Shown here one piece after another: positions 34,540 to 45,365 of a stretch of 64,000 bases of DNA; within the stretch, counting starts at the first letter, position 1, and the number at the start of each line of letters is the position of its first letter. This DNA is from Epiperipatus broadwayi (taxonomy: Eukaryota; Onychophora; Udeonychophora; Euonychophora; Peripatidae). Under the pieces are notes generated by a model. That model was given only the letters and a program-made list of their open reading frames with translations, did not search any database and had not been told where the DNA came from. The stretch covers positions 4,091,555 to 4,155,554 of the forward strand of contig JAQFVV010012476.1 in assembly GCA_028023455.1 (NCBI GenBank), in the 5' to 3' direction. The position numbers and the translations under genes were made by a program.

Positions 34540-35388
34540 TATTATTTGTTGCACAGTTTTTGATTAAGATTTAATGTGTGGAATACTTTATTTGTCTTTA
34601 TCATAAAAAATGCACTTATGAGATAAACATTTAACTTCTATATCTAGTCAAACATGTATATTTTTTTATAACTGTTCTTCATCTTTCATATTCTCCTGAC
34701 ACATATTTAACAATTAACAATTCTCATTACACATTCTTCTTATTTTTATATCTACAAACTGTCAATGGGATTAGTATCACATTTTAACCCTTCTTTGTCT
34801 GAGCATCCTAATTAAATCAAAACTAACATTGTAAAATTTAATTTTTAAAATACCTTGTCTTCAGTCTGAATAACATTTTTAAATAATACTATTCTTTAAC
34901 AAATTACTTTTAAAATTTATATTTAAATATAATCTAAAGTTATATATTTATTTAACAAAAAAAGCATTTTTAGAATACAAAAACTTATCTTTAATATCAC
35001 ACTAAATATACCTTTTTTTCTTCTTTTTTTCCACAATGTTTGTTTACATTATTTAAAAAATATCACATAATTCTAAAAATAAATTTATATTTATTAAATA
35101 AAATATCTTTCAAATTATCCAAACCACTCTGAAAACAAATTATCTTTGTCTTTGCTTTGAAAATAAAATTTTGTGCAATTTGAGTTCAGCAATTTAATCT
35201 TTGAACTATAAGACTTCATATTTTGCTGATAACCCTCTGCCATCTGGTAATAAAAATGAAAACTAAATTATATAATTGTTACAGGTTATTTGGAAATCAC
35301 CACAATACTGTAATAAAACTATTAGCTACAGATAGTTCAAACAAAATCTGAATAAAATCTTGACTTGAAAACTACAGTATTAGTGTTA
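34540..35388. other. AT-rich sequence without recognised features
   Basis: Nothing recognised on either strand. Confidence 0.5.
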
Positions 35389-35396
35389 ATCTGAAG

Positions 35397-35770
35397 CAGG
35401 AGTCCCCAACCTTTTTGCACTTAAGAGCACATTCTATAATATTGGCCAGGTGGTGGGCACTATTTATTTTTTCAATGTAAATTTATAGTTGGATATTGTT
35501 AATAATACACATAATGTACAAAAAATATTTATTTCAAAAATAAAATTTTAACATATTATTAACGTTTATCGTTTATATTTTTACGCTGTAAAAGTATAGT
35601 ATGCCCTACAATTTGATTACAATATAATACAATAATTTATGAGAAATTTTAAAAATTAAATTTATTTGTATCAGATAAATAATTTTTTATCATGTTTGGA
35701 TAGTGGCGGGCACACGTAAAATGGTCTGCAGGCACTGTGGTGCCCGTGGGCATAGGGTTGGGGACCCCAG
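35397..35770 (+). mobile_element. hAT-type MITE, copy 1
   Basis: The element starts CAGGAGTCCCCAACCTTTTT and ends AGGGTTGGGGACCCCAG, giving terminal inverted repeats of about 15-17 bp of the CAGGGGTCCCCAACC type known for hAT transposons. The 8-bp duplication ATCTGAAG is perfect (35389-35396 and 35771-35778). At 374 bp with no ORF it is non-autonomous. Near the 3' end it reads GGCGGGCACACGTAAAATGG. Confidence 0.92.
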
Positions 35771-37099
35771 ATCTGAAGGAATGTAAAATTTTCTAAGACA
35801 GTCTTAAAATCCAAATAAAAAGTATATTAATTATTTTATTACTATTCAGAAACTACTATCAACCAAACATTTTCAACTTCCTTATTGCATTCTTCAAGTA
35901 AAGTTTTGACTAATCTATCTATTAATGAATTGCTTTACTTACTGTATTTGTATGCATATTCCATGCATGTCTTCTTACTTTTCTTTGATTTTTTGGTTCT
36001 AGTAAACTATTAACTATGCAGCCTTTGGTGGCACTGTTTCTGTGTAAAAACACAGAATTATACCGCTTTCACAGCCGAACCAACAGCTAATATATGAATG
36101 ATCATTAATATATGAGTAGATCGTATGTAGTGGTTATAATACATGGCCAATTCTTTCGTGTTTAATAACACTACATCTACTAACAATACTATGATCGTAT
36201 AGTTTGCCATTGATTTCATTGCGGGTTGAATTCCTATGCATATTGACAGAATTTGTATTGTTGCTAGAATTTAAGATGAAAGTGTGAGCATTGTCATCTT
36301 TTTCAAGTGTTTATTTGTTGATGTTTATGATTTTCTGTATTCCCCAACTGAAAGATTTTTGCGTACTAGTAATTTTCAGCATATTATTGATATTTGTCAA
36401 AAAAATTTTTTTTGGCTAATTTTGGCTTTTTTGGGGGTCAAAAAAGACAAAATACAATTTCTCACGCTGTCTGGCAGATGATTGGAGTTGTTTGCAGAAA
36501 AATACCATTTCTGTCATGACTCGGATGAGAGTTGAAAAAGAAGAACAAAATGTCTACCATGTTATTATATTTGTGAGATGTCCCAAACAGAGAAAGTGAG
36601 GCAGTTTCAGTTTTGCTAGCCCAAAACATCCTGCCATTCATTACAGTTGATTTAGTTTAGTCATATGTGGTTAATAAATTTATTGTCTGGAAAGAATTTG
36701 TGTATTGTTTGCGATTATTTTTATCTGTAAATCATGTAATTAACACCCAGAATGACAGTGTTAAAAAGGAGCGGCGTATTTTGGTGGACATCTCTTGATT
36801 GATTGATTTTTTTTTAAAAAAAAAATACTTCTTCTTTTGACATACCTATTCGTTCCGTTTAGAAGCAAAAAGAGGTTTTTTGTTGTTGTTGTTTTAAATC
36901 AATAAACAGCACGTTAGGTAGATTTTAAAAATGAACCCAAGCTAATTTTTGTTGTTAAAAAAGAATAAAAATACCGGACATTTTATTTGTTATGAAAACA
37001 AAAAATCTTTAACAAACTTTACGACTCTTAACGCTTAAAATGCATGACTCATCTAAAAATGAGAAGATTTGATGTCACTCTAAATCGGCTACTTTTTAT

Positions 37100-37790
37100 C
37101 GCACGTATACATATGATATGTCATTCGAAAGAAAATCAAAAGTTCTGTAAGATGGTGCCCTCTTCAGAGTTATTTTACAAGTAAAAAATCAATAAAAATG
37201 ACCATATATGTCAAACAAAACCAAAGCACCGCCTCCTCACCAACTTTTCTTGAATCTTATTGGCTGTCCCACTTCTGTCAGAAAGGGAAATGGCTGCCAA
37301 AAAGTAAAAAGTTATGTTCGTTTTGATTTTTATTACGAAAATGATAAACGAATGTTTACAACATTTTAAACAATATTTGAATTGAATTACAAATTATTAT
37401 TGATAAAATAATACTAAAAATCAAATTATTTTAGAAAAATAGTTAAGATATTACCAAGAATTATTTATTTATTGCTACATATTGATCGTAACGTTAAAGT
37501 GAAAAAAAAAGATTGCGTCAGCAATCTTTTTTGGTTGGTTGAATAGCGGTTACTTTTATTTCACCGCAATTGAATATTTTTTAAATTATAAATCAAATTT
37601 TATTTTTGAAAAGACTTTCGTTTGCTTTCGTAATCTGAGAATTCAGTAATATACTTTTTACAAATGAAACTAACGTGTTTATATTATTAAAAGTGATCTA
37701 TTTTAACAATAGATTTTGTTAAAGTTGTGAGTTGGCCAATTACAAGTTTTGATTTTTAACTCATTCGGCCAATTAAATAATAATCGTTGA
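37100..37790 (+). repeat. Interspersed repeat X, copy 2 (inside the TIR transposon)
   Basis: It aligns in order with 5610-6215. It includes a short perfect hairpin, AAAGATTGCG then CAGCAATCTTT, near 37508-37530 that the other copy lacks. Its place inside the TIR element suggests repeat X is part of that transposon's interior. Confidence 0.7.
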
Positions 37791-37899
37791 AAGGGTTAAA
37801 AAAGATAAATAAATAAATCTTACAGAATGTAACAAAACCGGTTAACATACATATTTTTTGTGTTAAAAAAACAATACCGCGATTTACTTTTTGGTTTTT

Positions 37900-38150
37900 G
37901 TTTTCGATGTTTTATTCGTTATTATTAAAAAAAGCAAAAAAAATCAAAACCCACTGCCAAAAAAAAAACAACAACCCGTATTTATAAATCTAAGAGAAAA
38001 AAGAAGTCCCGTTTTATTTATTATTATTAAAAAAAACAAAAAAAAAAAATCAAAACCCCGTTTTATTTGATATTATTAAAAAAAAACAAAAAAATAAAAA
38101 CATGCCGACCAAAAAAAAAATCCCGTATTTATAAATGTAAGATAAAATAC
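37900..38150. repeat. A-rich direct repeats inside the TIR transposon
   Basis: A unit reading CCCGTTTTATTTATTATTAT plus an A/AAAC-rich run and ATTTATAAAT(C/G)TAAGA recurs about three times with indels. No coding sense was found. Confidence 0.6.
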
Positions 38151-38962
38151 CAAACAAGTCTTTTCATTTATAAGCAAATATGGACATCTGAGGTGGAGTT
38201 TGTTGGACAAGTTTGAATTTATTGTTGCTAAATCAATCAACAGCAAATCCCCTCATTTTTAACATAATTCAAAAAGAAAGTGTCGATTCTAATTTTAAAT
38301 AACAACAACAACAAAAAAGAAAGTCGTATGTAAAGCAAATTGTGTATATTTGAGATATTCCAAAAAAAATTAAAACTGTCCCTTATTACTTTGAAATGTA
38401 TCGAATCCAAAACAAAAAAATAAAGGCGTATGTCAAAAATTATGTATTTATGAGATCCAAAAAAAAGGTCAAAGTCTTCTTTATAGTTTTAAATTTATCA
38501 AATGAAAACCAAAAAAATAATTATGTCCAAAACAAACAACAACAATATATTAAATATTAAAAAAAAATTACAGCCATATGTCAAAATACGATCTATTAGA
38601 TAAAAAAAATCTAGCGGCCCAGTAATGTTATAACGCTCTGTTTTTAACTACAAACAGCGCCACGAAAGGCTGCACAGTTAATAGTTTACTAGAACCGATT
38701 TTTTTTAAGAATATTTTTTGCAATACCATAATGCAACATTTTCATATATTAAATCCAGTACCACAATTCCAGCACAATTCTTTTCAAATGTATATATCAT
38801 ATAAAATAGGGTTCATTTATCTTTCTTCTTTGCATCACAGATAATTGCTTAAGTAGTATTGAGATCTTTATTCAAATCTAAAAGTCATAATACAAGTGCA
38901 ATGTATTTCTATAATTGTTTATCTTGTTACTTATCACTACCAATTAGTGGCTCTCTACCCTA

Positions 38963-39071
38963 TGTGCTTTGGTGCAGTTGGTAGAGCACCCAACTTGGGT
39001 TCATGACATCCTAGAATTGATTCTCAAATGCATAGGTCAAACTTCTCATAAACTCCTCAAGTAATAAAACT
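38963..39071 (+). repeat. tRNA-derived SINE-like copy (family S2)
   Basis: TGCTTTGGTGCAGTTGGTAGAGCACCC is a clear tRNA-type 5' half with a TGGTAGAGCA-like box A region. It is followed by GAATTGATTCTCAAATGCAT (a degraded box B region), CTTCTCATAAACTCCTCAAG and AATAAAACTATA. Of the S2 copies this head is the most tRNA-like. Confidence 0.7.
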
Positions 39072-39292
39072 ATATGACTTTCTTTTAGTGACCATTTTTT
39101 ATTCTCATCCTGTTAATTCATAGCTAACAGTTAAAAAATTTAAGCATTCTTAAATTCTTAATCTTGTCTACATAATGAATAGCTACCAGTGGATGAAATA
39201 TGTGTACTTCATTAATCTCAATTAGAAATTAACAACTGGTCATCTATGTCATTGTAGCATTAATTTAATAACAAAATTAATGTGTTACTTTG

Positions 39293-39395
39293 TCAAGCAT
39301 TGATGGTCGAGAGGCAGTGACAGCTGCTTTACAAGCAGTTGTCCTGGGTTAGCAGGTTCGCTCTCCAGCTGATGCTATGACACATGAGAACAAAA
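39293..39395 (+). mobile_element. tRNA-derived SINE (family S1) with target duplication
   Basis: It starts CAAGCATTGATGGTCGAGAG and has AGCAGGTTCGCTCTCCAGCT as a box B-like region. It ends in CACATGAGAACAAAA. AAATTAATG(T)GTTACTT-type sequence flanks both ends (39274-39290 and 39396-39412, one mismatch), marking a 17-bp target duplication. Confidence 0.85.
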
Positions 39396-39689
39396 AAATT
39401 AATGTATTACTTCTTTTGCCTACTCTGCCATTTTGAATCTGCTAATGTTTCATATTGTTTGCTTTTTAGTTTTTTTAAATTGCAAAAGAGGTAATACTAC
39501 TATGTATTATAAAGAGAAGGATAGCAGCAGTTATAAATATTTGTTTACAACATACCATTGAGAAATAGTAATATTCTAACCAATGGTAATTCTATAATTG
39601 AATTAGTTATATAGAGACATGTGATTTTGACTAGTTTATTGTAAATAAAATGAGATTTGGACACCCTACTAACATATTGCTGTGGAAAT

Positions 39690-40195
39690 AGTAATCTGGG
39701 CCAACTGATGATTGCCTTTTTAGCATGAAATATATATATTAGTGATTTTTTATCTTTTCAACATGAGTGTGATCAGGTGGATCTGCAATATGAGATAGCA
39801 TGGAGAGTTGAGCAACATGTAAAAGTCTGAGTTCAAATCTTATATATTACATTATATGTGCAGGTGTGTAAGCCTGTACAGTGTATTAAATTATTTATTG
39901 AAATATAGTGTGTTAAAGGTCTGCCCATACCTCACATATGTATGTAAATGGATTATTCTCCTGTATATGAGGAGTCAGAATGGTTAACATCAACATGGGT
40001 AGGATGACAACCTTGGCACCAATGTGGGCTTTGAACATTCCATCATCAGATTTTCAATGAAATGGATGGCTAAAGAGTTGTGGGTTGGAGTAGTTTCAAG
40101 CCTGTCCATTAAGGTATAAAGATTGGCTATTTTACTTTAAAGCTGAGTACTGATTGTATATGTGTCTGAATTGTTTTTTATAGTCATAACCAAAC
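39690..40195 (+). mobile_element. Family B repeat, near full-length monomer
   Basis: Order: TCTGGGCCAACTGATGATTG (hammerhead start), GATCAGGTGGATCTGCAATA, GAGATAGCATGGAGAGTTGA, ATTATATGTGCAGGTGTGTA, TGCCCATACCTCACATATGT, TCAACATGGGTAGGATGACA, TTGTGGGTTGGAGTAGTTTC and AGCTGAGTACTGATTGTATA. The same order is found at 58.9-59.5 kb. No ORF is present. The core at 39711-39741 has CTGATGA and GAAAT, but stem I is reduced to CCAA/TTAG. Confidence 0.78.
39711..39756 (+). ncRNA. Hammerhead-like motif, family B (eroded)
   Basis: CTGATGA starts at 39715. Stem II would pair TGC with GCA around a CTTTTTA-type loop. GAAA is at 39727-39730, followed by a run of TA pairs that could serve as stem III. The distal stem I strand reads TTAG instead of TTGG, weakening pairing. 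Confidence 0.5.
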
Positions 40196-40207
40196 ATACT
40201 TCTAGGG

Positions 40208-40606
40208 CAAGGATCCCCAACCTTTTTGCACTTAAGAGCACATTCTATAATACTGGCTAGGTGACGGGCACCATTCATTTTTTCAACCAGGTGGCAGGCA
40301 CCCTTTATTTTTTCAATGTAAATTTATAGTTGAATATTGTTAATAATACACCTAATGTACAAAAAAATATTTATTTCAAAAATAAAATTTTAACATACAA
40401 TTAACGTTTATATGTTTACACTGTAAAAGTATAGTATGCCCTACAATTTGATTACAATATATTACAATAATTTATAAGAAATTTTAAAAATTAAATTTAT
40501 TTGTATCAGATAAATAATTTTTCTATCGTGTTCAGATAGTGGTGGGCACACGTAAAATGGTCTACAGGTGCCATAGTGTCCATGGGCATAGGGTTGGGGA
40601 CCCCTG
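40208..40606 (+). mobile_element. hAT-type MITE, copy 2
   Basis: It starts CAAGGATCCCCAACCTTTTT and ends AGGGTTGGGGACCCCTG. The 8-bp duplication TTCTAGGG is perfect (40200-40207 and 40607-40614). It is 25 bp longer than copy 1 because a segment reading CAGGTGGCAGGCACC then TTTATTTTTTCAA is duplicated near the 5' end. Apart from that the two copies align throughout. Confidence 0.93.
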
Positions 40607-40619
40607 TTCTAGGGTATTA

Positions 40620-41760
40620 TTTTACTTTTTATCTTACTGCTTCTGATTCTTCTTTTGGAATTGAAGAGACTTATTTTTGAATTTAAAAATACAATATAAT
40701 CATGTCTAATTTGTGTACAATCATCACTATTAATAATCATAATGTTAATATTTTAGGAAATCATGTCACTTTCAGACTCTCTAGTGGCATACTAAGCATT
40801 TAACAATTTTATTTCTAAATTGAGTTTAGTTTCATTTATAATATTCAACTGATGATCATTCATGGAGTGTTCATGTCTCAGTCTGCCCTCTGCTTAGTTG
40901 CTTAGGAGAATATGTGCATTTTAAAACTAGAAGTAACAGATTAAATTTTGATTAATAATACTTTTATTCTTTTGTGACATTGATTCTGTAATGATTTTCA
41001 TCATTAAGAAAACTTTTAATATTGTGAAAAACATCATCTCTCTGCCACCCAAACTGACTTATCAGTTGTCCGTGTTCTTTGTAAAGTTTAATTCATTTTT
41101 TACTTGGCTGCTCCATATATTGATCTCTATCATTCAATATCTCATAATGTGGTAGAGGTCTCATGATGTATTCTTGCATAAAAAATTAGTTATTTTTTAT
41201 ATCTTGTAATATAAAAAAGATCTTATAGATGCACTTCTGGCATTCTTGCACAACCACTAGCTACTTTTTGCATACAAATTTTCAAATCTATGGTCTTATT
41301 TTATAATATGTTAAATATCTTATGAATGCATCCTTGTAGTGAATACCAATCTATCTGTATCTCATATGAGATCATTCTTGTTTTGTTTTACATTCGTGTT
41401 ATATCATCATTAATTTTCTAATATTCAATAGTTTGGTGAGTTGTAAAGTGGTGTAGACTAAAGCTTAAGGTCTATCCAAAGCTTGAATGTTTTATGCCAT
41501 TATAAGCAATTGACCATTCATTATTACTTGTCACCAAAATAAGAAATGCCTACCTTAGTATTTTGGTGTTGAGGAACAATTGGGGTTTACATGTTTCTAA
41601 ATAATATGTTTGCTTTTTTAACACTGTCCAGAAATTATAAAAAATAAATCATTGCATGAATGAGTTATATCTCAACATAAAATAACTGATATCAAAACTG
41701 GATGATTGTTATAAAACCACTGAAACCTTGCATGATCACTATTGTCTAGAATCACACAAG
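40620..41760. other. No recognised feature
   Basis: Mixed AT-rich sequence without a recognised element. CTGATGATC at about 40850 has no hammerhead context. Confidence 0.45.
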
Positions 41761-41763
41761 CTG

Positions 41764-42545
41764 TTAAAATAGTAGCAAACTCGTCCATACAGTAGTGCTA
41801 CCTAGTAAAATCCTTAGTAATCAATGAATGCAAAAAGGTTTGGGCATAAAATCTTTATATAATTCCTACTCACCCAATGCCACTGGACTAGTTTTTAGCT
41901 TGTTGCTTTTATCAATGAGGATCCATCAATGAGAGTCTTAGATCATCATTGATGGAAGACACTAGCTAGAATCTAGTCTTGGGGATATTGGATATACATT
42001 AGTTAATGATTTTATGCAGAACTGTTTTTGCATCCATTGATTATTAAGTCTTGCAGTAGATGGCACTAGTGTTTGGAGAGTATGCTACTGTCTTAACAGC
42101 TTGTTTACGCATAGGAAATGATGATCATGTAATGTTTTAATGCTTTTATACCAATTCTGTCCATAGAATAATGGTGACTATGCTTTTTAGAATACCCAAA
42201 ACACCAAAATGTATAGATCCTGAACTGGGCTTAGATTTATATTACTATTCAAACCAATGATCTTGGATTGAAAACATTATTTTTTTCATTTTGGATTTAT
42301 AGATTTATAATTAATATAATAGGTAAAAGATGGCTACTGGAAGATTGCATTCAATCCTAAGATCTAGGTGTAGTACTCTCGGATTTAAGGCTCATCAGTG
42401 TGGTGAAAGTTATAAGCTGAAAACTGATGTGGAAATATTGAATGAGTAGGGAATAGATAGGGATTTTATGCATAAACATTTTTATCCATTGTTTACTAAG
42501 GCTTGCACTAGGTGGCATTACTGTATGGAGAGTTTGCAGTTGGAT
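41764..42545. mobile_element. Family A palindrome followed by a second direct copy
   Basis: 41764-42097 is a foldback. The left arm (GTTAAAATAGTAGCAAACTC, CAGTAGTGCTACC, GTAATCAATGAATGC) is mirrored by the right arm (GCATCCATTGATTATTAAG, GGCACTAGTGTTTGGAGAGT, ATGCTACTGTCTTAAC). Each arm holds half-eroded hammerhead remnants (minus 41883-41925, plus 41941-41992). After a spacer that includes CCTGAACTGGGCTTAGATTT, a further plus-strand copy (42240-42545) has a core remnant at 42381-42441. The repeat distance is about 450 bp. Confidence 0.75.
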
Positions 42546-42931
42546 GATCATTATTGTATGCTTTCTACCACTTGATTTTTTTAAGAGCTTTGTATTGTTA
42601 TTTTTTTTTATGAAATCTGAAATATAGAAGATATGACTTTGAATATTAAAGTTACATAAATGGATGCATTTATGTGTTTATATGTTTGTCTGAAAGTTTA
42701 TGATGATGGTGCTTTATTAGGAATTATACGTGCAAGATATTAGTCATATTTTGAAGAATATTTATCAAATTGCACAACGGCAATGATTAGTTTACATAGT
42801 TATAGTAAAAAAATTAACATTGAAAAAGCTGTACTATAGGGTGACTCTACATATTCAAAACTTTATATAGAATCAGAAAAATTATGTGCATTAACATGGG
42901 AAATTAAGAGAATTAAAGTAATAGAGATTAA

Positions 42932-43294
42932 ACAAAGCAAAGCAAAATTCCATATAGTAGTGCCACCTGTGCTAAACAGAGTAATCAATGGATGCCAGAA
43001 GGCTTGTGCATAAAATCCCTATCTAATACCTACTCATCCAAAATCCCCTGACTAGTTTCTGGCTTGTGGCCTTCGTCAGTGAGGAGCTTTGGATCTGAGA
43101 GCCACAAGCCAGAAACTAGTCTGGGGATATTGGATGAGTAGGCATTAAATAGGGATTTTATGCACAAGCCTTCTGGCATACATTGATTACTCTGTTTATC
43201 ACAGGTGGCACTACTATATGGAATTTTGCTTTGCTTTGTTTATAAACAATTATGTGCTAGTATTGGAGATGTGATCATGTGATGCTTGCTGGTT
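42932..43294. mobile_element. Family A palindromic insertion with 13-bp target duplication
   Basis: TAATAGAGATTAA occurs at 42919-42931 and 43295-43307 and flanks the insert exactly. Within it, about 140-bp arms (42932-43070 and 43101-43243) are close inverted repeats from ACAAAGCAAAGCAAAATTCC to CTAGTTTCTGGCTTGTGGC. The centre is about 30 bp. The right end adds about 50 bp (to GATGCTTGCTGGTT) that matches other family A outer ends. A variable 10-20 bp duplication points to TPRT-like retrotransposition rather than cut-and-paste. Host is an RTE relic, which dates the insert as younger than that LINE. Confidence 0.85.
43036..43094 (-). ncRNA. Hammerhead ribozyme motif, family A (most intact core)
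   Basis: Read on the minus strand: CTGACGA (43079-43073) fits CUGANGA, GAAAC is at 43059-43055, and GTC at 43052-43050. Stem II pairs GGC (43071-43069) with GCC (43063-43061) around CACAA. Outer stem I pairs ATCCAA (43094-43089) with TTGGAT (43041-43036). Inner stem I pairs TCCTC (43085-43081) with GGGGA (43048-43044), with an A-A mismatch next to the core. Stem III is the minimal AC-TA-GT. The opposite palindrome arm on the plus strand lacks the CTGATGA half. Confidence 0.78.
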
Positions 43295-44394
43295 TAATAG
43301 AGATTAATTAAGTCATCTATATTTTTCAGATGATGTAGTTGTTTTTGCAAATAATGCTTCAGAGCTTCAGGAAATGTTACAATAGTTATTATATAATCAG
43401 AAAAAAATAGTACAAAATAAAAATATATAATGAGGAAATAATAAAAATTATTAATTAGAAATATTAATACAAATGAAAATGTAATACAAAAAATAATAAT
43501 CATAGAATTAAATTTGGATTGAGTGCTTTTAATAGAAATAAATTAATATTAAAAAAATATGTCTATATGCTTGAAAGGAAGATTTTTAATAAATATGTTT
43601 TATAACTTCTTACTAATGGATGTGAGATGTGGACACTTATCAAAAAAATAATATAGCAATTTCAGACTATTTAATGAATTATAAAATATGTATATTAAGA
43701 GAACAAGTAAGAGATTGTAAATGAAATATATGGAAAAGAGAAGATCAAACAAGTCTTCCTCATGTTATTAAAGGAATTAAGAAATTAAAGGAGAGTCAGA
43801 CTGGACATATTGCTAGAAGAAATGATAAGAAAAGGAAAGTTAAAATCTTAAACTGAATTCCAAGAGATTGCAAAAAAGATGATACAAAACCACATGTGAG
43901 ATGGATGAATAAAATAAGGAAATTTTCTGGTATGATGTGAGGAACAAATGCAAAAGTTTGGAGAAACTGGTTTCAACTTGGAGAGATCATTATTCTACAG
44001 TCAAATGTTATTGGCTAAAAGTAATGATGATAATATATAAATTTCCACCAATTATATTAACTATTAAATATCTTTACAAAAATTCAAACTTTATTTAAAC
44101 ATTATAAATACATTTAACTATTAATAATATATATAAAGTTAGTATATAACACAATGTTTTGAGTGGTATTACTCTCCTCTCTTTTTCAGGTGTTGTTGGC
44201 CTAACCAGTAATAGTATTAGAATGGTAATTGAACCTGGACCTGTCAAAGGAAATAGTTAACAGAAATTTCAAATATCTATATATGAAGGTCTTTCTTATT
44301 TCTCCACTTTTTTTTAAAGGCTAGATTAATAAATAGAAAAATCAAGAGAAACTTCATAGGTAAGTATATGAAATTTCTACTGACTAGTAAATTT

Positions 44395-44530
44395 GATAGA
44401 ATAGACCAATTGTTAGGCCATCAACTTAATTGTAAAAATCATGAATCTGGAGATCCAAGGTTGATTACTGTGCTTGTAATATCACTGGTCAGGCAAGCAG
44501 CACCTGAAGAAGGGAATAGATAATATCATT
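44395..44530 (+). repeat. tRNA-like SINE fragment, unassigned
   Basis: TTGTTAGGCCATCAACTTAA resembles a tRNA box A region and CCAAGGTTGATTACTGTGCT a degraded box B at tRNA-like distance. It is followed by GGCAAGCAGCACCTGAAGAA. It is not clearly S1 or S2, and no target duplication was found. Confidence 0.35.
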
Positions 44531-44914
44531 CAAAATAGTGTGTTATATACGAACTTGTGTGATATTACTGATAGTTGAATGTATGTCAAATGTTTAAACA
44601 AAGTTGAATTTTTTTAAAGACATTAACGATTAATACTGTATAATGGAAATTGGCTAATGTTACAATAACCAAATTCTGAATGTGAATTGTGTGACTCACA
44701 AGATTGATTTTAAAAATTCTCATCATGTGAGCCAATTTCAACAGCATTAATCATAAATTTAAAATAATCCATATGATTTATGATTAGGGATTATGATTTA
44801 TGATTAGGGATGTTGGATCTTGACACAAATGATGAACAAATTAACCCTGGAACCAGTGCTTTGAATTTTGTATTGCCTTAGCATACAATTCAGAATTTGA
44901 TTATCATAACATCT

Positions 44915-45130
44915 TAGGTCATATTATCACATGATCACCATTTAATGTAAGTACACAGACTGTTAACAGCAGTAACAAACTTCCATACATACAGGCTAAG
45001 AACTAATCTGGGGATATTAGATGAGTGCACTAGTTAGGGGTTTTAGGCACAAACTTTCTTGCATCCATTGATTATGAAGGCGTGTACTTGGTGACATTGC
45101 TGTATGGATAGTTTGCTACTCTTATCTTAA
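44915..45130. mobile_element. Family A repeat, partial foldback
   Basis: The left end ATTATCACATGATCACCATT and GCAGTAACAAACTTCCATAC face the right end CTGTATGGATAGTTTGCTAC. Between them are ACTAATCTGGGGATATTAGA and CATCCATTGATTATGAAGG, the 3' strand of the ribozyme and the downstream unit. The CTGATGA half is missing. Confidence 0.65.
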
Positions 45131-45365
45131 GTCAGTTATATAATCAGTTAATAGAGGACACTTAAATGCTTTCATTTGTAATATTGTAAAATAAATTCTG
45201 CATTATATTGATTATGCTAAAAATGTATATTTTGAATAGTATCAATACACAGATTAAAGGCAAAAAAAAAATGTCAAATTTCCATTAAAAATATATGACC
45301 TATCATTTTCTTCAAAATATCATTGCTATAGTGTATAAATTTAATTATGCTAAATATATGTAGTA

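Larger units (their letters stand above)
35995..38696. mobile_element. 2.7-kb TIR DNA transposon, non-autonomous, 8-bp duplication
   Basis: The left end GGTTCTAGTAAACTATTAAC is the reverse complement of the right end. The terminal inverted repeats extend about 75 bp with moderate divergence (CAGCCTTTGGTGGCACTGTT against CAGCCTTTCGTGGCGCTGTT). GATTTTTT flanks both ends (35987-35994 and 38697-38704), an 8-bp duplication. TIRs begin with GG, so standard hAT (CA) is unlikely; Merlin, KDZ or another 8-bp family is possible. The interior has no transposase-like ORF, but it has A-rich repeats at 37900-38150 and a segment shared with 5.6-6.2 kb. CpG words are more frequent than around it, suggesting a younger insertion. 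Confidence 0.82.
42690..44035 (+). pseudogene. RTE-like LINE relic interrupted by a family A insertion
   Basis: The left part (42690-42931) matches the RT segment after motif A (VSHILKNIYQIAQRQ and a GVT-like block in broken frames). The right part (43308-44035) begins at SSIFFRCS/FSDDVVVFANNASELQ, with FADD changed to FSDD. It continues through thumb and C-terminal segments (YGCEMWTLIK-like near 43620; WIPRDCKK-like near 43855) to GATAATATATAAA. Many frameshifts are present. The gap 42932-43294 is a later insertion. Confidence 0.75.

Noticed and set aside
40045-40060. Minus-strand CTGATGATGGAATG inside family B
   Set aside because: It is an internal segment of the family B unit without GAAA or a stem II; the real core lies at the start of the unit.
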